Both the position numbers and the translations under genes were made by a program. Below the pieces are notes generated by a model, which was given only the letters and a program-made list of their open reading frames with translations, was not told where the DNA came from and did not search any database. Source: an uncultured Mollicutes bacterium (GTDB lineage: Bacteria; Bacillota_I; Bacilli_A; ML615J-28; CAG-313). From it: a stretch of 64,000 bases of DNA. This document shows, piece by piece, positions 50,096 through 58,021 of this stretch; the first letter of the stretch is position 1, and the number at the start of each line of letters is the position of its first letter. The stretch is taken from assembly GCA_900539265.1 (NCBI GenBank), contig UQBM01000008.1, positions 6,819 through 70,818 on the forward strand. Direction: 5' to 3'.

Positions 50096-50896
50096 TTAAT
50101 TATACTTATAACTATTCATAATTTTTTTTATATCTTGATAATCAAATCCTTTATTTAATAACTTCACAATAATTTTATTTTGATCAATTTCTTTATTTAA
50201 TAGTTTTTGATATTCTTTAACAAGCAAATCGTTAGAATCATCTATCAATTCTATCTTATCTAAAACATAATTAATGATATCAAAACTATATCCTTCTTGC
50301 AAAAGTTTATTTGTAATTTGCATTTTCTGCTTTTTAATTGGATTTTTTTGAATACTAGGAATAAACTTATTTGATATTTTTAAAGCATTATTTTTTTCTT
50401 CATCAAAAGAATAATCATTAAGATATTTTTGAATTAAATTTTGATCAATTCCTTTATTTGAAAGATGTTGCAAAATGTACAACCTTCCTTTGGATTTTCT
50501 AATAAATTCTACTATATAACTTTGTACATATCTTTCATCATCAAGATATTTAATTTTTATAAGTTTTTGCATAATTGCATTAATACTTTTTTCATCAACA
50601 TCTAAATTGAGTAAATAATTATATACTTCTTTCTTAGTGCGTGGTTTAAAATCAATATAATGTAAAGCTTTGTTATAATATAGAGATATTTTTTCGCTAT
50701 TTTTGATTTTGTTAAACTCTTTTGATGAAAACATGTTACCAACAATTATTCTAAATTCCACCATTTGATCTTCTGTTAAACTTATCTCATTTTCATAATT
50801 ATCAAATGATATAAAATATTTTTTATTTTTAACGCGTATTTTGCTAACTTTATATTCGTTAACTTTTTGATTATTACTATTATTGGGGACTATCAT
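50096..50896 (-). CDS. recX: RecX regulator of RecA
   Basis: 266 residues from the ATG at 50896, with AAGGA 7 bases upstream; the longer open frame lies within the previous gene. RecX three-helix repeats are visible: YNKALHYIDFKPRTKKEVYN, then the second with IKYLDDERYVQSYIVEFIRK and GRLYILQHLSNKGIDQNLIQ, and further degenerate repeats to the C-terminus. RecX binds RecA filaments and limits or modulates recombination. It overlaps the YitT gene by 17 bases; recA is not in the window. Confidence 0.88.
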   Translation of the reverse strand: MIVPNNSNNQKVNEYKVSKIRVKNKKYFISFDNYENEISLTEDQMVEFRIIVGNMFSSKEFNKIKNSEKISLYYNKALHYIDFKPRTKKEVYNYLLNLDVDEKSINAIMQKLIKIKYLDDERYVQSYIVEFIRKSKGRLYILQHLSNKGIDQNLIQKYLNDYSFDEEKNNALKISNKFIPSIQKNPIKKQKMQITNKLLQEGYSFDIINYVLDKIELIDDSNDLLVKEYQKLLNKEIDQNKIIVKLLNKGFDYQDIKKIMNSYKYN

Positions 50897-51860
50897 AACT
50901 AAATCCTTCACCATGTACTTCACTAGCTCTCGTAACATAAATAAATGCTTTACTATCAATTTCTAAAATAATTGATTTTAATTTATAAAATTCTTTGTTA
51001 GACATAATACAAACAATCATAGTAAATTCACGTTCTTCATAGCCACTACGTGCATATACTTCTGTAACTCCACGTTTTAAAACTTCAAAAATTTTCTGTT
51101 TTATTTTTAGAGGCTCTTTAGTAATAATATTTACTGCTCTAGAATTAAAGCCACTAAATGCGATTGAATCAAGCACAAACCCTGAAATAAGAATAAATGA
51201 AAAGCCATACAAAATTGTAAATAAATCCTGAAAATAAAAGCAAGCGCTAAGTACGATTGTACCATCAATAATAATAAGACTTGCGGAAAAAGGAATTTTA
51301 AAATATTTTAAAAAAATTTGTTGAATAATGTCAACTCCTCCTGTTGAAGCCCCTCTTTTTAAAGCAAGTCCTAACCCAATCCCACTAATAACAGCTCCAA
51401 AAATAACAAATACTAAATAAGAACCAGCCATTATTACTTTAATAGTTGTAGTATCTAAATTTGTTTGTTGTTGCAAATTGTTGGCAATTAGTGTTAAATT
51501 AATAAATTTATCGCCTAATAAATTAATAACCAACTCTAATATAAAAATATAAACAGGATAAATAATTGAAGCATATAATGTTTTTAAAAAGAAACTTTTA
51601 CCTATAAATAAAAAAGCAAAAACTAATAAAATACCATTAAATATTAGAATAATAAATGATGAAGTTATATGCATACCGAAAATTGTAAAATCAGTAAGAA
51701 TATCCTTCAAAAGAGTAGCAATTCCTCCTACGCCACCTATTACAAGATTATTAGGATCAATGAAGACACTATAAGCAATCGCCATTAAAAAAACTCCTAA
51801 ATTTATCATTAAAAAATCTTTAATTTGTCTTTTATTAAATAGCTTTTTTTGTAAATTCAT
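50880..51860 (-). CDS. YitT-family membrane protein with DUF2179 domain (copy 2)
   Basis: 326 residues, with helices between about 15 and 230. The family loops are PNNLVIGGVGGIATLLKDIL near 32 and GLALKRGASTGGVDIIQQIF near 163; the cytosolic DUF2179 domain begins at NIITKEPLKIKQKIFEVL and includes RGVTEVYARSGYEEREFTMI. It lacks the Cys-containing N-terminal tail of the copy at 12361-13449. Function of the family is not established. Lies between recX and prfB. Confidence 0.85.
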   Translation of the reverse strand: MNLQKKLFNKRQIKDFLMINLGVFLMAIAYSVFIDPNNLVIGGVGGIATLLKDILTDFTIFGMHITSSFIILIFNGILLVFAFLFIGKSFFLKTLYASIIYPVYIFILELVINLLGDKFINLTLIANNLQQQTNLDTTTIKVIMAGSYLVFVIFGAVISGIGLGLALKRGASTGGVDIIQQIFLKYFKIPFSASLIIIDGTIVLSACFYFQDLFTILYGFSFILISGFVLDSIAFSGFNSRAVNIITKEPLKIKQKIFEVLKRGVTEVYARSGYEEREFTMIVCIMSNKEFYKLKSIILEIDSKAFIYVTRASEVHGEGFSYDSPQ

Positions 51861-51870
51861 AATTACTCAC

Positions 51871-52965
51871 CTATCTATTATTTTTATACCATTTTAAATA
51901 TGCATTGATAAATTCATCTAAATTTCCATCTAAAATATCATTTGGATTAGAACTTTCCATTCCAGTTCGGTGATCCTTTACCATTGCATAAGGATGTAAA
52001 ATATAACTTCTAATTTGACTACCAAACGCATTATCTGTTAATGGCGTACCAATATTTTTTTTAAGCCTATCTTGTTCATCTTGAAGTTTTTGATATAATT
52101 TAGATTTTAAGATATGCAAGGCTTTCTCGCGATTTTGAATTTGACTTCTCTCATTTTGACATGAAACAACAATTCCTGTTGGCAAATGAGTAATTCTAAC
52201 AGCAGAATCTGTTGTATTAACATGCTGACCACCAGCTCCACTTGAGCGATAAGTATCAATTTTTAAGTCTTCTTGATTTATTTTAATATCAATATGTTCG
52301 TCAATTTCTGGCATCACATTACAAGCAGCAAAAGAAGTATGCCTTCTTGAATTAGCATCAAAGGGAGAAATCCGAACAAGTCTATGAACACCTTTTTCCC
52401 CTTTTAATATGCCATACGTATTTAAACCTTTTATTAAAAAAGTTACACTTTTAATGCCAGCATCATTTGCTTCAAGATAATCAATTAATTCAAAATCAAA
52501 ATTATTTCTTTCTGCATATCTTTTATACATTCTAAAAAGCATGAAAGCCCAATCCTGTGATTCTGTACCTCCAGCTCCTGGATGTAATTCTAGTATTGCA
52601 TTCATATGATCATAATCTTCATCTAGCAATAATTCAATTTCTGTTTTTTCTAAATGTTTATCTAAATTTGTTATTAAATTTTCAGCTTCTAAAAATAATG
52701 TTTCATCATCTAATTCTAATATCATTGATAAATCTTCATATTCTTTTATAAGTGTATTGTAATTATTTAGACTATCTTTTAAATTATTATTTTTTTGTGT
52801 TAAAGATGAGGCCTTCTTAGCATTATCCCAAAATCCTTCTTCTAACATTTGCTCTTCATATAATTTTATTTGAGAGGAAATTTGATCAATATTTAAAACT
52901 TCTTTGATATCTTTTATTCTTTTATCAAAAATTTCTAACCATTTTATTATTTCATATCTTTCCAT
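51871..52965 (-). CDS. prfB: Peptide chain release factor 2
   Basis: Terminates translation at UGA and UAA. 364 residues read as one uninterrupted frame from the ATG at 52965 (GAAAGGGGA upstream). The stop-codon reading SPF motif is in RISPFDANSRRHTSFA, and the catalytic GGQ in SSGAGGQHVNTTDSAVRITH. Most bacteria need a programmed +1 shift near codon 25; here codons 20-30 contain no UGA and no CTTTGAC slip site. Together with UGA used as a stop elsewhere, this shows the standard code. It follows secA, as in Bacillus. Confidence 0.96.
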   Translation of the reverse strand: MERYEIIKWLEIFDKRIKDIKEVLNIDQISSQIKLYEEQMLEEGFWDNAKKASSLTQKNNNLKDSLNNYNTLIKEYEDLSMILELDDETLFLEAENLITNLDKHLEKTEIELLLDEDYDHMNAILELHPGAGGTESQDWAFMLFRMYKRYAERNNFDFELIDYLEANDAGIKSVTFLIKGLNTYGILKGEKGVHRLVRISPFDANSRRHTSFAACNVMPEIDEHIDIKINQEDLKIDTYRSSGAGGQHVNTTDSAVRITHLPTGIVVSCQNERSQIQNREKALHILKSKLYQKLQDEQDRLKKNIGTPLTDNAFGSQIRSYILHPYAMVKDHRTGMESSNPNDILDGNLDEFINAYLKWYKNNR

Positions 52966-52985
52966 AAATTCCCCTTTCACATTTA

Positions 52986-53022
52986 TATAAAAAGCAAGTT
53001 TAGTTTCTGCTAAGCTTGCTTT
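52986..53022 (-). terminator. Terminator between secA and prfB
   Basis: AAAGCAAG (plus-strand 52991-52998) pairs with CTTGCTTT (53015-53022), extended inward by TTAG/CTAA with a mismatch; a T-run follows on the minus strand. prfB starts 20 bases later, so it depends on read-through or a promoter I cannot see. Confidence 0.75.
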
Positions 53023-53028
53023 ATTGTT

Positions 53029-55539
53029 TTATTTTTCATTCATACCGCAGCAATGCTTGTATTTTTTTCCTGATCCACATGGACACGGATCATTTCTTCC
53101 AACTTTATTTTTATTAACAATTGGCTTACGTTTAGCCGTTTCTGAATTACCCGCATTTGTTCCTGTTACTTTGGCTTGCTCTTCACGTTGTAGATTTTCT
53201 CTTAAAACCGCCCTATTAACAGTCAATGTTACTTCATCGTTTATTGTTGCAATCATATCATTAAAAGTTTGATAGCCAATTTCTTGATACTCACGAAGTG
53301 GATTAATTTGAGCATAGGATTGTAATCCTATACTTTGACGTAAATCACTCATTTGATCAATATGATCCATCCAGTATTTATCAACAACTCTTAATAAAAC
53401 AACTTTTAAAAATTCTTGAAAAATTTCAAAGGGAACAGCCTTTTTCTTTTCTTCTAAATTCTGATGGAATTTATTTTCAATTAATTCCTCAAGTTGATTT
53501 TGATTTAAACCCTCAACTTCTTCAATAGAAAGATCATTTCGATTAAAATATTTAAGACCAAATTCATTCATAAATCTAGTAGCATCGACAACAGAATTTT
53601 TTTTATCATAAACCATAAAGGTTGGAATATAACGAATCACTACTGAATGCATCATTTTATGAATTGTTGGTTCCATATCATCAAGAAAAAGAATATCATT
53701 TCTTTGACTATAAATTATTTCCCTTTGTTTTCTCAAAACCTCGTCATATTCAACAACGCTTTTACGACGATCATAGTTAGAACCTTCAACCTTTTTTTGA
53801 GCACTTTCGACAAAACGAGAAAACATCTTAGATTCTAAAGGCGTTTCATTTCCATCTGCATCAGGATTAGCAATCATTCCTAATAATCTTTCAAAACGTT
53901 CACCACCAAAACGAACCATTAATTCATCTTGAGCAGACAAATAGAATCTACTATAACCTGGATCTCCTTGACGACCAGATCGACCTCTTAACTGATTATC
54001 AATACGTCTAGCTTCATGTCTTTCTGTTCCAATTACTGCAAGTCCGCCAAGTTCTACAACTCCTTCACCAAGTTTAATATCAGTACCACGACCTGCCATA
54101 TTAGTAGCAATAGTAACTGCTCCTTTTTCACCAGCATGAGCAATAATCTCTGCTTCCCTTGCGTGTTGTTTGGCATTTAACACATTATGAGGAATGCCAT
54201 GTCGCTTTAAAAGATTAGATAAAAGTTCACTTGATTCAATAGAAACTGTACCAACTAATACTGGTTGACCCTTTTCATGTCGAGCCTTAATATCTAAAGC
54301 AATGGCTTGATATTTAGCTTTCATTGATCTAAAAATCAAATCAGGATCATCAATCCTAATAACTGGTTCATTAGTTGGAATTTCTACAACAAACATATTG
54401 TAAATATTTCTAAATTCTTCTTCTTCTGTTTTAGCAGTACCTGTCATACCAGCTAATTTATGATACATACGAAAATAATTTTGATAAGTAATGGTTGCTA
54501 GAGTTCTTGTTTCCTTTTTAATTTGAACATTTTCTTTTGCTTCAACTGCTTGATGCAAACCATCGCTCCACTGTCTACCCACCATTAAACGACCAGTAAA
54601 AGGATCAACGATTACAACTGCTCCATCATGAACTACATAGTCTTTATCTTTTTCCATAATATAATTCGCTCTAAGAGCATTATTTATATAATGAACAAGA
54701 CCGACATTTTTAATATCATACAAGTTTTCAACATTGAAGAATTTTTCAGCCTTTGCCATTCCTGATTCAAGTAAGGTTACATGGCGATCCTTAACATCAA
54801 TTTCATAATCTTCTTCTTTAAGTCCTTTTACAAAAGTATTAGATTGAAGATAAAAATTTGCTCCCTTTTTTTCACCACCCGAAATAATTAATGGCGTTCT
54901 AGCTTCATCAATTAAAATAGAGTCAACTTCATCAACAATGGCAAAATTCATCTCAGGACGTTGAACCATTTGTTCTTTATACAAAACCATATGATCTCTT
55001 AAATAGTCAAAACCTAATTCACTATTGGTAGAATATGTAATATCGCAATTATATTGAGCACGTTTTTCATCTGGTTCTAATTCTCGTAAATTTAAACCAA
55101 CTGTAATGCCTAAAAAGTTATGAATTTCTCCCATCTCTTTGGCATCACGACTTGCAAGATATTCATTAACTGTAACAATATGAACACCCTTACCTGTCAA
55201 AGCATTCAAATACGCAACTAAAACTGATGTTAAAGTTTTACCTTCACCTGTTTTCATTTCTGCAATGTTACCAAAATGCATTGCGGCAGCACCTATAATT
55301 TGCACCTTAAAAGGAGTAAGTCCTATTACTCTAGTTGAAGCTTCGCGTGCTGTCGCAAAAGCCTCAATCATAATATCATCTAATGTTTCTCCCTTATTTA
55401 AACGTTCTTTAAATTCATTAGTTTTAGCTTTCAATTCATCATCTGATAATGCCTTATATTTATTTTCTAAAGCAACAACTGCTTCTGCAATCTTAGTACA
55501 CTTTTTTAATTCTTTATTTGCAGGATCAAATAATTTCAT
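53029..55539 (-). CDS. secA: Protein translocase ATPase SecA
   Basis: 836 residues. It drives preproteins through SecYEG. NBD1 has the Walker A MKTGEGKTLTSVLVAYLNAL near 98 and DEVDSILIDEARTPLIISG near 207; NBD2 holds TNMAGRGTDIKLGEGV near 490 and LRGRSGRQGDPGYSRFYLS. The C-terminus ends in the zinc-binding SEC-C motif DPCPCGSGKKYKHCCG. Full length. Order hpf ... secA-prfB is as in Bacillus, with queH and a HAD gene inserted. Confidence 0.98.
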   Translation of the reverse strand: MKLFDPANKELKKCTKIAEAVVALENKYKALSDDELKAKTNEFKERLNKGETLDDIMIEAFATAREASTRVIGLTPFKVQIIGAAAMHFGNIAEMKTGEGKTLTSVLVAYLNALTGKGVHIVTVNEYLASRDAKEMGEIHNFLGITVGLNLRELEPDEKRAQYNCDITYSTNSELGFDYLRDHMVLYKEQMVQRPEMNFAIVDEVDSILIDEARTPLIISGGEKKGANFYLQSNTFVKGLKEEDYEIDVKDRHVTLLESGMAKAEKFFNVENLYDIKNVGLVHYINNALRANYIMEKDKDYVVHDGAVVIVDPFTGRLMVGRQWSDGLHQAVEAKENVQIKKETRTLATITYQNYFRMYHKLAGMTGTAKTEEEEFRNIYNMFVVEIPTNEPVIRIDDPDLIFRSMKAKYQAIALDIKARHEKGQPVLVGTVSIESSELLSNLLKRHGIPHNVLNAKQHAREAEIIAHAGEKGAVTIATNMAGRGTDIKLGEGVVELGGLAVIGTERHEARRIDNQLRGRSGRQGDPGYSRFYLSAQDELMVRFGGERFERLLGMIANPDADGNETPLESKMFSRFVESAQKKVEGSNYDRRKSVVEYDEVLRKQREIIYSQRNDILFLDDMEPTIHKMMHSVVIRYIPTFMVYDKKNSVVDATRFMNEFGLKYFNRNDLSIEEVEGLNQNQLEELIENKFHQNLEEKKKAVPFEIFQEFLKVVLLRVVDKYWMDHIDQMSDLRQSIGLQSYAQINPLREYQEIGYQTFNDMIATINDEVTLTVNRAVLRENLQREEQAKVTGTNAGNSETAKRKPIVNKNKVGRNDPCPCGSGKKYKHCCGMNEK

Positions 55540-55640
55540 AATTTAATCACAAATCCTTTCTAATATAATTTTAGATTTCTAAAAATTACTTATAATATAT
55601 AATATCAAATTATTTAATTTTTTTCAAGTTAAACGTATCT

Positions 55641-56270
55641 TTATAATATTTGCTTTTTATTTAAAACTTCTTGATGCTCAAAAATTGAAAACTCACAACC
55701 ACAATAGTCTTGACGATATAAATTATATTCTTGGGATAGTTTTATAGAATGCTGATATCCATTTTCCTTTTTAAAATTAGAATAAAGATACCTACAATTT
55801 TGGTTTTGATATTTAAAACCTATCTCGTTAATCCATTCACTATTTTTATATGGACTAATTGAAAGTGTTGTCGTATAATAATCAAAATGATATTTTTTTG
55901 CATATTCAAAGGTTTTCATTATTCTTAATTCATAACAATTGTAGCATCTTTTACTTCTTTCGCCATTTTTTTCAAGTCCCTTAATATTTTTCAAATACGT
56001 ATCATATTCATATAGTCCTTCAATAACATTAATATCTAATTTCATCTCTTGAATTAATCGTTGTTGCTCTTTAAATCTTTTTTTAAACTCATCGTTTGGA
56101 TAAATATTAGGATTATAGTAAAATATCGTTATTTTAAAATACTGATTTAATAAAGATAACACATGTGAACTACAAGGACCACAACAGCTATGAATTAATA
56201 GAGTTGGTTTTTTTTTATTTTTATGGATATCGTTAAGAAACTTTTTAAACTCTTTATAATTATTTATCAT
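55641..56270 (-). CDS. queH: Epoxyqueuosine reductase QueH
   Basis: 209 residues, formerly DUF208. Last step of queuosine synthesis: reduction of epoxyqueuosine in tRNA, the alternative to cobalamin-dependent QueG. The metal-binding residues are visible: SCCGPCSSHV near residue 28, RCYNCYELRI near 110, and RQDYCGCEFS at the C-terminus. With QueA and QueT in this window it completes preQ1 salvage apart from Tgt. It overlaps the HAD gene by 11 bases. Confidence 0.95.
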   Translation of the reverse strand: MINNYKEFKKFLNDIHKNKKKPTLLIHSCCGPCSSHVLSLLNQYFKITIFYYNPNIYPNDEFKKRFKEQQRLIQEMKLDINVIEGLYEYDTYLKNIKGLEKNGERSKRCYNCYELRIMKTFEYAKKYHFDYYTTTLSISPYKNSEWINEIGFKYQNQNCRYLYSNFKKENGYQHSIKLSQEYNLYRQDYCGCEFSIFEHQEVLNKKQIL

Positions 56271-56961
56271 AATTTAAAATAAACTCCTTTAAAGTTTGAT
56301 AATTAGAAAAATTTAAAGCAACATTTTGGCCATTCTCTTCTTTTTTATTTATATTGTACCAACCAAAGTTAATTCCTATGGCTTTTGCAAATAATCTATC
56401 ATAATAATAATCATTACCAATAAAAATACTTTCATCCTTATTTATATTATTAAATAAATCTGTTTTTGAAAAAAATTCATAAGAAGGCTTACGAAAACCA
56501 ACATCGCTTGATGAGTATAATTCATAAATCAAATCAGTTAATTGAAACTTATCAATGGTTTTCATTAAAACTTTTTTTGAAAAAGTAGAATTACTATAAA
56601 TATAGACTTTTAAACCATACTTTTTAGCAAATACTAAAAAATCGAAAGCATCATCAATGATTTTATCTTTAACACACTTTTGATATATTTCTAATTCTAA
56701 TTCATCATAAGACTTTATATATTTTATATCAGTAATTTTCTCTAAATTAGACAAATATTTTATAAAAGGTACTTCTAAATTATCTATATTTCTATCTTTA
56801 TACATTTCTTTCATTAATTCAAAACCTATGCTAATAAAATTATCTAATTCAATTTTTTTATTCATAGATTGATTATATAATATTTTTAATCCTAATTTAA
56901 GATTGAAATCAATATTATTAATTATGGTATTTCCCAAATCCATTAATATATGTTTAATCAT
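56260..56961 (-). CDS. HAD-superfamily hydrolase, YihX/subfamily-IA type
   Basis: 233 residues from the ATG at 56961 (GAGGTAG 5 bases upstream). Motif I is LMDLGNTIIN, with Gly in place of the second Asp of DxDxT, as in the YihX-like group. Motif II is YSNSTF near 120, and motif III/IV GFRKPSYEFF and FIGNDYYYDRLFAKAIGINF. Helical cap type C1. Substrate unknown; subfamily IA members act on phosphorylated sugars or nucleotides. Translationally coupled to queH. Confidence 0.8.
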   Translation of the reverse strand: MIKHILMDLGNTIINNIDFNLKLGLKILYNQSMNKKIELDNFISIGFELMKEMYKDRNIDNLEVPFIKYLSNLEKITDIKYIKSYDELELEIYQKCVKDKIIDDAFDFLVFAKKYGLKVYIYSNSTFSKKVLMKTIDKFQLTDLIYELYSSSDVGFRKPSYEFFSKTDLFNNINKDESIFIGNDYYYDRLFAKAIGINFGWYNINKKEENGQNVALNFSNYQTLKEFILNYDK

Positions 56962-57008
56962 TTTATCTACCTCTATCTTTATTATTATACCAAATTTCAT
57001 TAGTATTA

Positions 57009-57055
57009 TCAATCAAAAATAATAAACCATGAACTTTTAGAATTCATGGTTTATT
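57009..57055 (-). terminator. Terminator after hpf
   Basis: Perfect 13-bp stem AATAAACCATGAA (57021-57033) with its complement at 57043-57055, 9-nt loop; minus-strand ATTTTTG follows. It lies 54 bases past the hpf stop and immediately upstream of the HAD start region. Confidence 0.82.
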
Positions 57056-57108
57056 AATCATCATCATTATGATAACACACAAATAAGATTTAATATTAAA
57101 TATTTATA

Positions 57109-57651
57109 TTATTCTTTAGTCTCAATAGTTCCATATCCACCATCTTTTCGTAGATATACAACAGTATGACGATGGTTTGCCTCATTTATAAAACTAAAAA
57201 AATCATGATCTAACATTTCCATTTTAGTAATTGCCTCATCTAAAGTCATTACTTCAGGATTAATAACTTTCATTTTAGTTGCTATTTTAAGATTTTTATC
57301 TTCATCTTTAGACTCTAAATTACTAAAATAATTACTAATACCTTCACGCTTTTTAATAATTGTATTTACTTTTTGTTTATGTCTTAATAATTGTCTTTCA
57401 ATTTTATCTGTTGCTAAATCTATTGCTCCATATAAAGTATCGGCTTTACTTTCAGCTCGTAAAATAATATGTTTTAGAGGAATCGTAATTTCTACAATTA
57501 CATTTTTTTCCGTCCCTTTACATAATACATTAGCTATTACATTCTCACTTTGATTGAATAGTTTTTTTAATGATTCAACACGATTGATAATATAATCACG
57601 AGCATTATCACTCATTTTAACTAATTCATTGCCTCTTACATTTATTTTCAT
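57109..57651 (-). CDS. hpf: Long-form ribosome hibernation promoting factor
   Basis: 180 residues. The N-terminal HPF/YfiA domain (KINVRGNELVKMSDNARDYI to about residue 100) binds in the mRNA/tRNA channel of 30S. The C-terminal S30AE domain (NPEVMTLDEAITKMEMLDHD, then VVYLRKDGGYGTIE) makes 100S ribosome dimers. Long form is typical of Firmicutes. It has its own promoter with a TTTACA -35 and a terminator, so it forms a separate unit. Confidence 0.95.
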   Translation of the reverse strand: MKINVRGNELVKMSDNARDYIINRVESLKKLFNQSENVIANVLCKGTEKNVIVEITIPLKHIILRAESKADTLYGAIDLATDKIERQLLRHKQKVNTIIKKREGISNYFSNLESKDEDKNLKIATKMKVINPEVMTLDEAITKMEMLDHDFFSFINEANHRHTVVYLRKDGGYGTIETKE

Positions 57652-57703
57652 AAAAATAGCTCCTTTTTCTGTATATTTTGTAAGTAAATTATCTTACACT
57701 ATT

Positions 57704-57732
57704 ATTATACCAAAAAAAGTAAAAAATGTAAA
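57704..57732 (-). promoter_or_regulatory. Promoter of hpf
   Basis: TTTACA at 57727-57732 and TATAAT at 57704-57709, 17-bp spacer, minus strand, about 50 bases before the hpf start. Confidence 0.82.
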
Positions 57733-57751
57733 TATTTTTTATAATTTTCTT

Positions 57752-58000
57752 TTAGCCTATTATTACGAGATAATTATCATTTGTATTATTAATTAAAATT
57801 TCTAAATCTTCTTCCATTTCTTCAAAACTATTAAAAAAGAAAATATTAGGAAAAGATATAAATACTTTTGCAATTTTTTTATTAATAATTATTTGATTTA
57901 TATATCTTTTATTTTCAATTATTATAATATGTTGATATCCTACTTGAAAATGATAAATTTTATCTTTAATAATATGGGGAACAAAAAGTTTAGCTATCAT
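57752..58000 (-). CDS. Uncharacterised 82-residue protein downstream of leuS
   Basis: 82 residues, rich in Ile and Asn, with alternating hydrophobic stretches suggestive of beta strands (YQHIIIIENKRYINQIIINK, AKVFISFPNIFFF) and a Glu-rich segment EEMEEDLEILI. No signal peptide or motif recognised. It starts 21 bases after the leuS stop with a weak GGAAGA, and ends before the hpf promoter. Probably a real gene of the leuS operon, but the composition could also arise by chance in such AT-rich DNA. Confidence 0.5.
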   Translation of the reverse strand: MIAKLFVPHIIKDKIYHFQVGYQHIIIIENKRYINQIIINKKIAKVFISFPNIFFFNSFEEMEEDLEILINNTNDNYLVIIG

Positions 58001-58021
58001 TACTATTCTTCCTATAATATT

